A DNA stretch of 64,000 bases. It comes from Dendrolimus kikuchii (taxonomy: Eukaryota > Arthropoda > Insecta > Lepidoptera > Lasiocampidae). The stretch is from the NCBI GenBank assembly GCA_019925095.2, contig CM034409.1, forward strand, positions 9,112,501 to 9,176,500, in the 5' to 3' direction. Made by a program: the position numbers and the translations under genes. The notes beneath the pieces were generated by a model. It was not told where the DNA came from. It was given only the letters and a program-made list of their open reading frames with translations, and did not search any database. Below are positions 47,157 through 57,719 of this stretch, piece by piece (within the stretch, counting starts at the first letter, position 1; each line of letters starts with the position of its first letter).

Positions 47157-47335
47157 TATAATCGAATACAATGCAAGAAAACTAAACTTATATGTATTGT
47201 ATTCTACTCATAATCCCTCAAGACTATAAGTAGAATACCGAGCCCAGATCACCGTCTTCTATGGGTAAGGTGCCCAGAAGGCTGGCTACGTTTCCTCGCT
47301 GGATCGCCATACTGATGCGTTGGCCGATTTATTAA
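47157..47335 (-). pseudogene. RT C-terminal domain, last ~35 codons (copy 4)
   Basis: Minus strand: the IGQRISMAIQRGNVASLLGT-type end and its 3' untranslated tail ATAATCGAATACAATGC, nearly identical to 13365-13520. Cut sharply at 47335. Confidence 0.75.
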
Positions 47336-47374
47336 TTAATTTATTAAATTATACAATTTATATATCTATTTATA

Positions 47375-47640
47375 CGAGTAGCTGTACCCGGTAGACGTTG
47401 TCCTGCCCTTAGAAATAAAAATCTAGAATCCGATTGCAGCGATATTTACCGGGACTAATAGTTAATTTAAACCATTCTCGAATCCACTTTAATAAAAACA
47501 AAAAAATCATCAAAATAGTTCCCATCTTTTAGGAAGACTTTAGCGATGCCACCTACCCGTAGATCTATAATCTTCACCATCCCGGAACCCACTTGAATAC
47601 GCACAAAAATAATTTCACCTAAATATTACAACCCGATTAC
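47375..47640 (-). mobile_element. Helitron-like H2
   Basis: GAGTAGCTGTACCCGGTAGACG, TCCGATTGCAGCGATATTTACC, AACCATTCTCGAATCCAC and GCCACCTACCCGTAG, reversed orientation. Confidence 0.55.
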
Positions 47641-47925
47641 AGCTATACTAATTGTTTTACATGTATGTTATCAATAAAATAACTTCGACCGAAGCATCTG
47701 TTTTAAACGATATTCAGTTTTTTACATCCTGTTTCTATTCTACTATATTTTTGGCGATTTGGCTCCAACGCTACTGGCGCTGATTCGGCCAATGTCGCAG
47801 TAACAGAGAATGTCAGGTGTGGGTTATTGGCAATTGCAGCTCAAAAAAAAGTGTGGTCAGTTTTCTTTCCAATTGTAACTTCTGTGAACCTAGGGACAAC
47901 ACAACATAAAGAGTTAATCTAACTA

Positions 47926-48155
47926 CCTTATAAATAAATGTTATTTAATATTGTGAACTTACTTAATATATTAACAGATTTTTTATTTGCCAGTGCTAAA
48001 AGGAAATTTATGTTGACAGGGCGAGGAAAATCTCCTGGTAAAATATCATAAAGTGGAGTGATCATTTTTGGCAGTGAAAAAAGACGTGCTCCAAAGTGCC
48101 CTCGTCCAAGCCGCACTCACGAAGGAAATGGTCACGGACTCTAATTTTCGCCAAG
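47926..48155 (-). pseudogene. LINE C-terminal zinc-finger end
   Basis: Minus strand RDHFLRECGLDEGTLEHVFF followed by HCQK, the C-x-x-x...H-x-x-x-x-C element near the end of many Jockey/R1-type LINE proteins. After a shift, NINFLLALANKKSVNILSKF and NNIYL with a stop. Confidence 0.6.
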
Positions 48156-48342
48156 AAAACCGGTGTGCAGATATACATCCTCTTTGACGATATTTGCAGC
48201 ACGCATTCTGTCAATTCTATGTCAAACGTCATAAGGTTACATTAAAAAGTTCATATTGTCCAAAGAGCTAAGGTTAGAAATAATTTTATATGGTGGTTAA
48301 GTATTCTTAAATTTTCTAATTTTCCTCGCAATTTTCTTTCAC

Positions 48343-48440
48343 AAGAACCTTCTCCTGACAATAACAAACACAACAAAAAACGAATTAGCAAAATCGGTCC
48401 ATGCGTGATGGCGTGAACAAGGAAAATAGGGATTCATTTT
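48343..48440 (-). repeat. Inverted partial copy of H4 interior
   Basis: 48343-48398 is the reverse of 48812-48868 (shared core CTGACAATAACAAACACAAC). Confidence 0.7.
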
Positions 48441-48455
48441 TATAAATATAGATTA

Positions 48456-49239
48456 TAAATCTGTAAACGGTTCGAGTTTGTACAATGTTTAAAAATGTGA
48501 AAAAAGCAGATTCCAAAAATGTAATTTTTAGATTTTTTCTGTTTGTCTGTCTGTTACAGCATCACGTAAAAACTACTGAACGGATTCTAATGAAATTCGA
48601 AACGGAGCTAACTTGTATCACGGGGCGTAACTTGGATACTTTTTATCCCAACAAATGACGTTTCCGTGGGTTAGACGAAAATAGCCAAAAATATGGCACT
48701 GCAATCCCATCTATTTTGGAAGCTACTGAACATATATGAATGAAACTTGACATAAGACTGGCTTATAACCCGAATCAACACTTACGATACGTTTTTATCC
48801 AGACGTCGACGTCGATTTCGCTAATTCTTTTTTTGTTGTGTTTGTTATTGTCAGGAAAAGGTTCTTTTGAAAGAAAAAAATTTAAGAAAACGTAGTCGTT
48901 TACTTGAAATAGATGGATTAGCAAAATAGATAGCGCTGCACTTGCGTTGTAGACAAGCGTCGCTGTAATTCAAAAACAAATACGTTGTCTGGTTGCTCAC
49001 ATGTCATTCATTACGTATTAGGTACTTCAAATCAGGTTGGCTCCGACTTTTCTTTATGTTTTGCTGCGCAATTGTCTACACTGTATTGACTTAGTTTCTT
49101 TGTAATTGTGGTGAATTCAACAAGAAACTTAAGTATTGAAGGTTTATGTATATAAAACATCTAATTATTTTTTTATGTACGCAACATAGAGCTACCACCT
49201 AGAGTATTTCACTTGACGTAGCCAAGGGGAAAACTCTAG
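48456..49239 (+). mobile_element. Helitron-like H4, long copy
   Basis: CTGTAAACGGTTCGAGTTTG, AATGTAATTTTTAGATTTTTT, ACTACTGAACGGATTCTAATG, CACGGGGCGTAACTTGG, TGTCATTCATTACGTATTAG, GTAGCCAAGGGGAAAA-CTCTAG|T. It holds ~250 bp more than 11880-12362, largely a second ACTGAACATATATGAATG-like block. Confidence 0.6.
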
Positions 49240-49458
49240 TATATGATATAATAGCTAGTTGCGAGCTTTACTTGTGTAGATATAGATAAACGAGTATACA
49301 ATAACTGTGTAACTTGATCTTAAAATATATAAATAAATCTTAGAAAAAAGTGTAAGTAAAAGATGCCTTTAAACTTACTCTAACTTAATATAATTAAAGC
49401 CGCTAGAATTTTGCTTTGTGATAGCTAGCAACAGTTGCAATTCAGCAAAAAATGTAAT

Positions 49459-49522
49459 ATGTGGATATTCGTGGCACTGTCGTTAGTCGCCCCACGTCAC
49501 CATCCGAGGCAAGTCGTACGAA
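49459..49522 (+). CDS. Possible first exon with signal-peptide-like start
   Basis: ATG followed by MWIFVALSLVAPRHHPRQVV, then CGAA|GTAAAT as a moderate donor, leaving one spare base. The hydrophobic N-terminus could be a short signal peptide. Another ATG eight bases upstream is followed at once by TAA. Kept only because its phase fits the exon candidate at 51229. Weak. Confidence 0.2.
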
Positions 49523-49984
49523 GTAAATTAAAGACAGTATATAATTTAACTGTTTATTTCATTTTATCTCCATCTGCCCGGCACGCCATGATTGGAGTCA
49601 GAAGAGGAATCATACATATACCATCACTGTAGTAACCCACATAAAACCACAGTTAAAACCGCATGCTTATACAAGTGAAGTGATGAATAACTCAAGTAAA
49701 ACTTTTCTGAAAGGTTTTTTTACCAGGCCATAAAATTCTTAAAAATAAAGTTCCGATACAAATATATAACATACAAGCAGCCGATACAAATAAGCATGAG
49801 AATACAGAAATGTGTTATATTTCTCAGAACTTGTAATTCGATGTATAAGAGCGTGTTTACTGAACGCTTTAGTGGAGAATTCTTTTGTTGAGCCCCTTTC
49901 ATACTCATTATAATGAAAAGTGTTGCCTATTATTCTGTTATCCCTTTTTAAATTATTTACTAGACTGTACATGTGAACACATTT

Positions 49985-50120
49985 TTGGGTTACGTAGAGA
50001 TACATATAATGTCACGCCTGTTTCCCGTGGAGGTAGGCAGAGACTATGAATTTTCACTTGCGACGATCCTGACAAGCAACTTTCGCTTCATCTACTTTCA
50101 TTAACCTATTTTTTTTAATG
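49985..50120 (-). mobile_element. RTE-like C-terminal fragment
   Basis: GTCACGCCTGTTTCCCGTGG and AGGTAGGCAGAGACTATG match 8928-8965 in the same orientation. Confidence 0.45.
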
Positions 50121-50124
50121 CCCA

Positions 50125-50432
50125 AATTAAGCAGACAGAAAGACGTCTCACCTGTTGGAAAACAGTTACCATCGCCTACGGACATTTGTAACACCAAAAG
50201 TGCTATAAATGCGCTGCTGCTCTCTAAAGGGAGACTGGAACCTGGCCACTAATGCCGGAACTCAACAACAACTCAAGGTTATACATACACAGTCTAGACC
50301 AAGGGTGGTAGCCATCCAGATGGGTAAATATCCTTACCACCTGGCTCTAGGTTGTTTTGTCGCCTCTTACGACAGGCCGCCTGACCACTGGAAATTGTAT
50401 TCTTTCTCCATTCTTGCACGGATAATTCCTCT
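50125..50432 (-). mobile_element. S1 SINE-like element, antisense, full length
   Basis: GCAGACAGAAAGACG tail side, CCATCGCCTACGGACATTTG, GGTTGTTTTGTCGCCTCTTACG and CATTCTTGCACGGATAA head. Confidence 0.8.
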
Positions 50433-50660
50433 TCATACAGGCACGTTTATTTGAGATGCTTTCTACCTCATCTCTTTTTAACACTTCTGCTATTTGGTCA
50501 CGTCGCGGTCTACCGGCACTAACTGTACCATTCACAATGCTTTCATACACTTGTCTTTTGATTCTATTTTTATCCATTCTCTCTACATGTCCAAATCACC
50601 TTTAACCTTCCTTTTTCAATTCTTATTATTAGATTTTCTTTCAATCCACAACGTTCCATT
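50433..50660 (-). pseudogene. RTE-like LINE C-terminal remnant
   Basis: Minus strand FGHVERMDKNRIKRQVYESI, GTVSAGRPRRD, EVLKRDEVESISNKRACMK. Homologous in order to FGHVERM...GRPRHTFHDQID...KNRRACMT at 44174-44842 but diverged, so a different RTE subfamily. It abuts the S1 copy. Confidence 0.7.
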
Positions 50661-50750
50661 ATCACACTGTGCGTAAAGATAGTGTTATTTATATTAAAGA
50701 ACAAGTCTTTTGTTATTCTGAATGAAATTAGGTTAGGAAACGATACTTAC

Positions 50751-50801
50751 GCAGTATCTATAGACAGATTAAATTCTTTTTTACATGTTTCAAAAGCGAC
50801 G
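50751..50801 (-). CDS. Candidate internal exon (51 nt) of the minus-strand host gene
   Basis: Minus strand: a long pyrimidine-rich tract ending ATTTATTTGTAG precedes the exon and ACTGC|GTAAGT follows. One base completes a codon, then VAFETCKKEFNLSIDT, then two spare bases. The incoming GG of the exon at 52307-52236 gives GGC (Gly), and the outgoing GC joins the G of 39420 to give GCG (Ala), so all three read in one frame. Small but with the best splice signals of the set. Confidence 0.55.
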
Positions 50802-51228
50802 CTACAAATAAATTTGGTACAAACAGTAATAAATATTAAGTGGATTGAGATATTGGCAACTTTATTGCCATGATATTTTCATTTAATTAAATGCAAATAA
50901 CTACAAAAAAAAAGATTTTTTGTTGGAACATGAACAATGATATGTCATTTTATTTCCAAAAAAGTGTGAAAAATTCTCAAAGTTAGATTTTCAACATCTG
51001 CAGGAGGTCTAAAGAGGCTGCTTTTAAAAATTGCATAGTGGAAATCAAAGGTGTCTGGATATACTAGTAGCCGTAAGCATAAAGCTTCACTTTATTTTGA
51101 TACTTGTCATATTCTGCGAAAGCGGCCACCACCACGTGGTTCAAATAAGCCCCGCTGCTTTTTTTCTTATTTTAAATTAATTGTACAAACTTGACATATC
51201 GAATAGAATGATTAAATAATTATTATAG

Positions 51229-51441
51229 ATAGAGGAATGAATCTTAAAAATATTACAAATAATAATTATGCCTCTCAATTCACCGTCTACTCGACTCGAC
51301 TCGTAGACTCGGGAACGTTATATCATAGAGCCATAACTTTAATATTACAAAAGCCTCACAACTTTTGTACTTTATCCGAACACGTCGTAGAACATTATGA
51401 AAACATAACTCTTAAACTTTTATATTGTCCTAGTAGTTCAA
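51229..51441 (+). CDS. Possible exon, plus strand, unknown product
   Basis: About 70 open codons reading through NNNYASQFTVYSTRLVDSG, AITLILQKPHNFCTLSEHVV and LKLLYCPSSS, then TTCAAG|GTAAGC, a strong donor. The acceptor (ATTATTATAG) is weak. The frame leaves AG, which with the A at 56533 makes AGA. Product not recognised. It lies inside the intron between the minus-strand exons at 52236 and 50801. Confidence 0.3.
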
Positions 51442-51689
51442 GGTAAGCAAACGTTTTAAATATTAAACTCGCATTCAAATTCATGTGAAGACACAGTAAG
51501 GGTATGCAAAATACAAAAGCATTTCCATGTATTGGTCATATTTCATCTCTAAGGAATGGTTGTATTATTTTGTACTAAGTTCAGCATTTTTCTCAAAATT
51601 GTAAACATACAACATTGCGTTGTATTCCGGCAGTAGTAGCTAGGTTCGAGCAACCTCCCTACAGGGCATCGACCGCTTTGGTCTTTTCT

Positions 51690-51996
51690 TTTAATTGCAC
51701 AAGTTCAGCCGACAGACAGACGGCGCAATTTATGGAAAGCGGTTACCATCGCCTATGAATATTTGCAACGGCGAAGGTGCTACAAATTCGCTGCTGCTCT
51801 TAAAGGAGACTGAAACCTGGCCAGTAATGACAGAACACAACTCAAGGTTATTGTGGCGGCATACTCCAGGCCAGGGGTGATAGCCATCCAGACGAGCAAA
51901 TAGTCTACCATCTGTGTGTAAGTTGTTTGGTTGCTTCTTACGTCAGGCCGCCCGGGCGCAACGAATTCTATTCTTTCTCCGTTCCTGCACGGATAA
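51690..51996 (-). mobile_element. S1 SINE-like element, antisense
   Basis: TTCAGCCGACAGACAGACGG, CCATCGCCTATGAATATTTG, GTTTGGTTGCTTCTTACGTC and GTTCCTGCACGGATAAGC. A further small S1 piece follows at 52005-52060 (GGAAATGTCCATGGGCGATGG). Confidence 0.8.
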
Positions 51997-52074
51997 GCTA
52001 CATTTCCTCCGTTCTTGGAAATGTCCATGGGCGATGGTAACTTAGTAGTTACCATCAGTAGGTATTTTTTTGTT

Positions 52075-52190
52075 TTTATTAAAGTGGATTCGAGAATGGT
52101 TTAAATTAACTATTGGTCCCGGTAAATGTCGCTGCAATCGGGTTCTAGATTTTTTTTTGGGGCAGGACAACGTCTGCCGGGTACAGCTAG
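52075..52190 (+). mobile_element. Helitron-like H2, 3' end
   Basis: GTGGATTCGAGAATGG, GTCGCTGCAATCGGGTTCTAG, GGCAGGACAACGTCTGCCGGG, ACAGCTAG|T. Confidence 0.6.
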
Positions 52191-52235
52191 TAACATAATA
52201 AAAATAAATACAATAGACTTATTATATAGACTCAC

Positions 52236-52307
52236 CCAAAACCCTGTCGACTAAGAACATCCACTTTAGCTTCATAAGGATATATCTTGCACATATCTTG
52301 AAACCAG
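52236..52307 (-). CDS. Candidate internal exon (72 nt) of the minus-strand host gene
   Basis: Minus strand: TTTTTATTGTTTG...TTGAG precedes the exon and TTTTGG|GTGAGT follows. After one base that completes a codon the frame is WFQDMCKIYPYEAKVDVLSR-QGF, then two spare bases. The 1-in, 2-out phase fits the next exon at 50801. The upstream exon was not found; it must end with two spare bases. Product not recognised. Confidence 0.55.
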
Positions 52308-52760
52308 CTCAATCAATCATTCAAACAATAAAAATAACTTTCAGGGCGGCCGCCATTTAGGTTGTTTCAACAACCCACTGTACTTGCCAAAAAACTTATT
52401 ATTTTTTACATGTCTGTCTATTTAACACCGCAAACGAATTCGACGACAAAATGGCGGCTTCTTCCATCAACCAAAGAGAAATTGGGGGGGGAGAGAGATA
52501 GATCTACATACATACCAGTATACAAAAAGAGAAGGAAATATGTATGTATCAAGAATTTGAACTAAAGTTTGAACAAGAGGTTGCGATAGCGCGACTTAAA
52601 AATCATTCTTCAACATTAAATAATAAACAGGCGTAATAAAGGATTATCCTCTTCTTTTCTACTACCTTTTGCGACGAGTGAAGCAAAGATATTCATTTAA
52701 GAGAATAATAAATCCCAATAAATCGCTTTATTAATAACAGGTGAGAATTAATTCTCATAA

Positions 52761-53020
52761 TCTTATCTTATACTAATATATAAAGCTGAAGAGTTTGTTT
52801 GTTTGCTTGAAAGCGCTAATATCAGGAACTACTGGTCTGATTTAAAAAAATCTTTCAGTGTTATAGATAGCCCATTTATCGAGGAAGGCTATAGGCTATA
52901 TACCATCACGCTGAGATCAATAGTACCGAGGCACCAATGAAGAATGTTTCAAAATCGGGGTTTTTTTTTAACTTACTTTTTTTAGTATTCCACGCGGACG
53001 AAGTTGCGGGCAGAAGCTAC
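52761..53020 (+). mobile_element. Helitron-like H3, full length
   Basis: A|TCTTATCTTATACTAATA start, GGAACTACTGGTCTGATTT, GCCCATTTATCGAGGAAGGC, CACGCGGACGAAGTTGCGGG, end GCTAC|T (decayed CTAG). 260 bp, same design as 22914-23175. Confidence 0.75.
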
Positions 53021-53084
53021 TATGTTATATTTGTCAAATGAATCTATTCACTACTCAGTTCGTTTTTGACAACAATTTAAATAA

Positions 53085-53345
53085 TACTCAGAAAAATTCC
53101 CGCGGGATTGCCAAGATAAAAAGTAGCGCAGATTTTAAGTCTAAGAATTTGCTGTCGATCAGCGAAAACCGCATCGAAACCGGCTTAATAGTTTTTACGT
53201 GAATTCCGACCAAACAGGCAAACCGACAAACAGACAAGAAATGTAAAAAAATGGATCGTGTTCTCCATCGTATATATAGTGTATTCCGGTTATTTTTTAA
53301 TAAATAGCTTCAATGTACAGACACGGCATTTTTAGAATCTTATAA
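53085..53345 (-). mobile_element. Helitron-like H1, 5' half, antisense
   Basis: TCCCGCGGGATTGCCAAGAT, AGTAGCGCAGATTTTAAGTC, CGATCAGCGAAAACCGCATCG, GTACAGACACGGCATTTTTAG. Its 5' end touches the 5' end of the next element head to head. Confidence 0.65.
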
Positions 53346-53616
53346 TCTATACTAATACTAATATTATAAAGAGGAAAGATTTGTGTTTTTGTATGTTTAT
53401 AACGAATCTACTCAATAACTACTGGACCGATTTCAAAAATTTTTCACCATTCGAATAATGTATATCCCAGATTATTATAGGTTTTTAAAAAATTAGGGAT
53501 CCCTACTAAAACTTCAATAATATAACCCATCAATCTAAACATAACACTTGGCGCTAGAATCGGATCCTAGATTTTTTATTTTTTCAGTGCAGGACAACGT
53601 CTGCCGAGACCGCTAG
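53346..53616 (+). mobile_element. Helitron-like H2, intact ends
   Basis: A|TCTATACTAATACTAATATT start at 53346 and GCAGGACAACGTCTGCCGAG-ACCGCTAG|T end at 53616, 271 bp between host A and T. Interior has ACTACTGGACCGATTTC and CTTGGCGCTAGAATCGGATCC. No Rep/helicase coding sequence, so non-autonomous. Confidence 0.75.
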
Positions 53617-54034
53617 TATTATAGATAATCAGAAATTTAAACGAGCAAATATAAATTTGCAAATAACTAATTTTCATCATAATTAAGTCTACGACTGCGT
53701 GCAATGCCCAAACAACGAAATTAGTTTAATCATATCAAAGTCCCTAAATAAACGAATATTTCCTAATAATAGATGAATAAATATAAATTGATTTCTCACA
53801 AAATATAAAATTACAAAAATAAAACGAATAGTTATAACTCAAAATAACACAATTTCGAAAGTCATGTTGATTTTTTAAACATAAAGGAGACGGATACGCT
53901 TTCTACATTCTTAGGCCCTGATTGTAAAAAGGTGAAAGTTCTTTTAAGAGTTCTTTTTATTATATTGATATTTTTTATAATTGTAGTAAGTTTAGTTAAT
54001 CGTGTAGTGAGTTTTTATACTATTAATTGTTTAA
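53617..54034. other. No recognised gene
   Basis: AT-rich; nothing supported. Confidence 0.4.
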
Positions 54035-54355
54035 ATGGAAAGCTTTTTTAAAATGGTTTTTAAATACAAGCTTTTGAGATCCTGGATATCATGTAGCAAC
54101 AGAGTGCTAGCCAAGGCAAGTAAAACGAGCCCAAACACGACGGGTCTATCTTGTTTAGCACAGGAGTCCCTATGGCCACCTTCCGACTCCATCATCAGAT
54201 CAGGTCCATGGTACCATATTATTGCATTGTCACGCGATATACATATGCGTGCAAAATTTCAGCTCAATCGGAAAGCGGGAAGTTGGTCAAATTTAACTTG
54301 CAAGAACTTACATACATCCATTGCAAGTTACTAGAAAGCTTGTAAAACATAACGT
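54035..54355 (+). repeat. Lepidopteran-type dispersed repeat
   Basis: CGACTCCATCATCAGATCAG, CCATGGTACCATATTATTGC, TTTCAGCTCAATCGGAAAGC and AATTTAACTTGCAAG form a string I recall as common in Lepidoptera; single copy here. The 99-codon frame across it is incidental. Confidence 0.4.
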
Positions 54356-54858
54356 TTTTTTTAAGTCATATCTCAACTCATTATAATTACTAGGGCTCAA
54401 AAATCCCCGTTCCCGTTCACCACTTTCTAGTAGTGTCTCATATAATCAATGATATACAGACAGACTAGAATGAAATCATAAGCGTTCTTTATTAACTTCA
54501 GTTATGGTAATCTAAAAAAGAAATTGTTTTTTGAATTAAAATATTTGGACTAGAAATTATCTAGGCCCTTTGTAAACCGCGTAACAATCTTGTGGCGAAG
54601 CCAAAAATGTACAGTTAGATGGAGTATCTCGTCAGCCAGTCCAATTACAGCGAACCCTTACTTTGTTTTATTTCGAGGTCGAATGTTAATCAGAATCTTT
54701 GAACCATCCCGTTGCCGGTTTAAAAAGGTTTTAAAACCTCAAAAGCGACAGAGTTGGTGACGCGTGACGATTTCTGATAGGGAGCGTGACTCGGTTTAGC
54801 CGCCGAAAAGGCTCTGATGTATTAGTATTGTTACTATATACAAAACTAGTAATAATAC

Positions 54859-55483
54859 TGTTACGTGCAAGCGGGGGTACGCACTTAGGATTGGAAGGAT
54901 ACGCCAGTTTTTTACTTCAATTAAAGCACAATTTTTTGACTATTTATAAGCATCGTTACAAGCAATGGCATATCTTTCAGGCGACATCTTGACTATACGT
55001 AGAGTTATCGATAATTATTCAAACCTTAAATCTAATACCTTGTTCATTAATTCAACTAGGGCCTATTTACTCACTTTAAGTCTAATAAGGTCAATCATTT
55101 ACTATCTTCTCCACTTCGTCTCATTGTTACTCCTTACGTGGGAGACCACAAACACGTCCGCCACAATACGCCTTCGCGTACCGCCATAACAGCGCTCCTT
55201 CAACGATGCGGCATTCGGACGCTTGCGCATACCCACGAGTCACACGCCAATCCACATCGCCTTCAACGCTACTTATATACCCTGTAGAATCTTCTGAAAC
55301 TCATAACGTCGATCTCCTTTTCATTATTATTTTATTTACAGTGTATTTCTTTCTAAAATCTATCTATCTATGTCTTTTCCTTCCTGAATTTTCTATTCCA
55401 GAACTTCTGGACTTTTCTTCTACATTTTTCTGAGTGTTAAAACCAACTCACGTTGCTAGAATGCTCTAAGCCTATTCTCCACA
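54859..55483 (-). repeat. Solo LTR, antisense (LTR copy 2)
   Basis: Minus strand: TGTGGAGAATAGG start, TATATAAG promoter-like site (~55270), poly(A)-signal-like region near 54930, GCTTGCACGTAACA end. Same order as 4175-4882 with many differences. Confidence 0.55.
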
Positions 55484-56160
55484 ATATTAATCCATTCAAA
55501 CTATTAGGAGTCAGACTTCATGGGGTTCTTTTAAGAGAACGCTTTTTTTGTGGCTAAAGGTTTAATTCAAAACTACGTGTGTCACTGGTACAGTTCTTGC
55601 AATTCACGAAGGCGTATGAGCTTTACGGTAAACACGTATCTTTACGTATGTGTGACCAAAATTGAGTAGGAATAGCCGATACGCTTGTAACGTCACTCAT
55701 AAAAATTGTAGTTTGTCCCGAACTTTTCCAAATATTTTGGGGGAAATCTGGGTTGAGAACTCTCCCGCTTTCTATGGATAAGCCCATAAGACAGGCTCTG
55801 TTAACAGCAATATTGATCTATTGTCAGAGGGAAGCATCAGCCTTTCGATCATTTGTAGAGTCGATTAGACGTTTTAAGAGCCCTTTGCAGAGGCTAAGTT
55901 TAATACTTGAGTTAAATTTAAGAGATATGTAACAATATACACTTACTTGCTTTAAGGCTAAACGATCCACCGAATGATTGTACGAATGTACGATCACCAA
56001 CAAATATAGAGTAAAATGGATATCTTCAAAGCTTTGATATTACTTCCAAGATTAGACTTTGGAGGGTTTATATTTTGACTCATATCGGTTTTCATTATTG
56101 AAAATATCACATATCACAATAAATAGTATCGCAGCTTAGCAGTACGCGCACATTGAAGTT
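55484..56160. other. No recognised gene
   Basis: Moderate AT content, no splice-bounded frame I can support. Confidence 0.35.
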
Positions 56161-56164
56161 TCAT

Positions 56165-56285
56165 AAAGATGACAAGGATTCCCTAAAAGTAGCAAGGGTT
56201 CCTTTAAGGTAGTAACGGTTTTGTAAAGGTAGCAAGAGTTTCGTCAAGGCAGCAAGGGTTCCGTAAAGACGGCTATTTTTGTTAT
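56165..56285. repeat. Degenerate tandem repeat, ~23-bp unit
   Basis: Five units of the form GGTAGCAAGGGTTCCGTAAA with substitutions (AAGGATTCCCTAAAA, AAGGGTTCCTTTAAG, AACGGTTTTGTAAAG, AAGAGTTTCGTCAAG, AAGGGTTCCGTAAAG). Confidence 0.7.
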
Positions 56286-56532
56286 TTCACAGACGGACGG
56301 ACATGACGGCTACAAAAGGGTTCCTTTTTTGCTAAAATGTCTACGGAACACATAAAACTACTCATAAGATCGTGTTAAAACAAATTTTCTTTGAAAGTAT
56401 TTCAGGTATTTTTGAGATAAAACTTCCATAAACACTTACAACTGCAGTGTACGTGCGTTATAGAACATTTTATATTCCATGGGCTTGTGCACTTTTCCAA
56501 TATTTCACTTTGTCGTAAATAAACCTTCTGTA

Positions 56533-56656
56533 GATATGAAGGGGGTGCCCCGTACAGGATGGAAGACCGAGATGGAATGCTCCTCCGTCTCAAAGAAAGA
56601 TCTTCCAGCGAGGCTAGTGTTGTTCCTCGCAGGCTTAGGCCCATCTGTTATAGTTG
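56533..56656 (+). CDS. Exon-like island, strand uncertain
   Basis: Plus reading: CCTTCTGTAG acceptor, one base completing a codon, then YEGGAPYRMEDRDGMLLRLK, ERSSSEASVVPRRLRPICYS and TGA. It fits the phase of 51229-51441. Minus reading: TTTTCAACTATAACAG acceptor at 56645, then a frame with SLRRRSIPSRSSILYGAPPS and a possible CAGTT|GTAAGT donor at 56440. It is GC-rich for the area and open in more than one frame, so it is probably coding or recently coding, but the strand is not settled. Confidence 0.3.
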
Positions 56657-56979
56657 AAAATTTGTATATATTCTTTGTATATTTCGGGAAACGTTTGTGA
56701 TCTTAATTATTGCACAGCGCCATCTATGGGCTTGTAAGTGTTCCACTACAGGTACTTGTTTATTTTATGGTACTTCATTAACAGTCGAACCTTTGACGTC
56801 ACTAACAAGGTAAATAACAGATAACAACAACAACTAGTACAAATTGATAACTGAAAGCAACTCTTGAACTTCGGGATTAATTGAATCTGCAAACTACTTC
56901 CGTGAAATCTACAGTTTGAGTTGAAAACTTACCCTACCTTTTGTTTACTACTAAGTTGTTCAAAATATTATCCTAACCA

Positions 56980-57180
56980 ATATTATAAAAGCTAACGTAA
57001 GTTTAATTGTTTGTGATGCTTTCATATCTTAACTACGCAACAGATCAACACGAAATTTTGCTTACAGGTTATCAGGAGTGTAAAGTTGGACATGGGGTAC
57101 TTTTCATTCAGAATAAATACTGTTCCCGAGGGATAGAGGAATATAGCTTGTCCAAGACATAAAACATATAAATTTTAGAA
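56980..57180 (+). repeat. Helitron-like 5' fragment
   Basis: CCAATATTATAAAAGCTAACG, CAACAGATCAACACGAAATTTTG and GGGGTACTTTTCATTC follow the Helitron-like pattern; no CTAG end. Confidence 0.35.
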
Positions 57181-57719
57181 TTACGTCTGGCAACACTAAC
57201 AATCATTTTTCATATGTGACAACATTGATAATAAAATAAACTTTCAACTCAAAATAGCTTCCTTATTTAACGTCCCCCAAAATTCTTCATTTTGTTAAAT
57301 TATCTAACATAGCTAAAATGACGACGCTTCGATCATAATTTATTGGTGCCACCGTTGCAATCTACTAACAAGCAATTGCAATTTACCAACATATCGCACT
57401 GTGTAATGTCAACACTCACCACTCTACCGTCTTTGTACTGCCTACAATAATATCTGCCACGAGCTCGATATTTCCAATGCACATCAAGAAGTTTCACACT
57501 CTTTGGTAATTATTTATTGAACTTCATTCTTTATTTCTATCTTCTCCTTTTTCTAAATTATTATGTACTCAATGTCTATATATAAGTATAATGCATGCTG
57601 TGTTCGCATCCAGAAGGCCATTCAGCAACTATATTCTCTCGTGTTTTAGTTTTGTTATAAAAGTACGTAAACTGAGTTGGCCAGTTTGCGTACCAAACTA
57701 AAAAAAAAAACATGATGAC

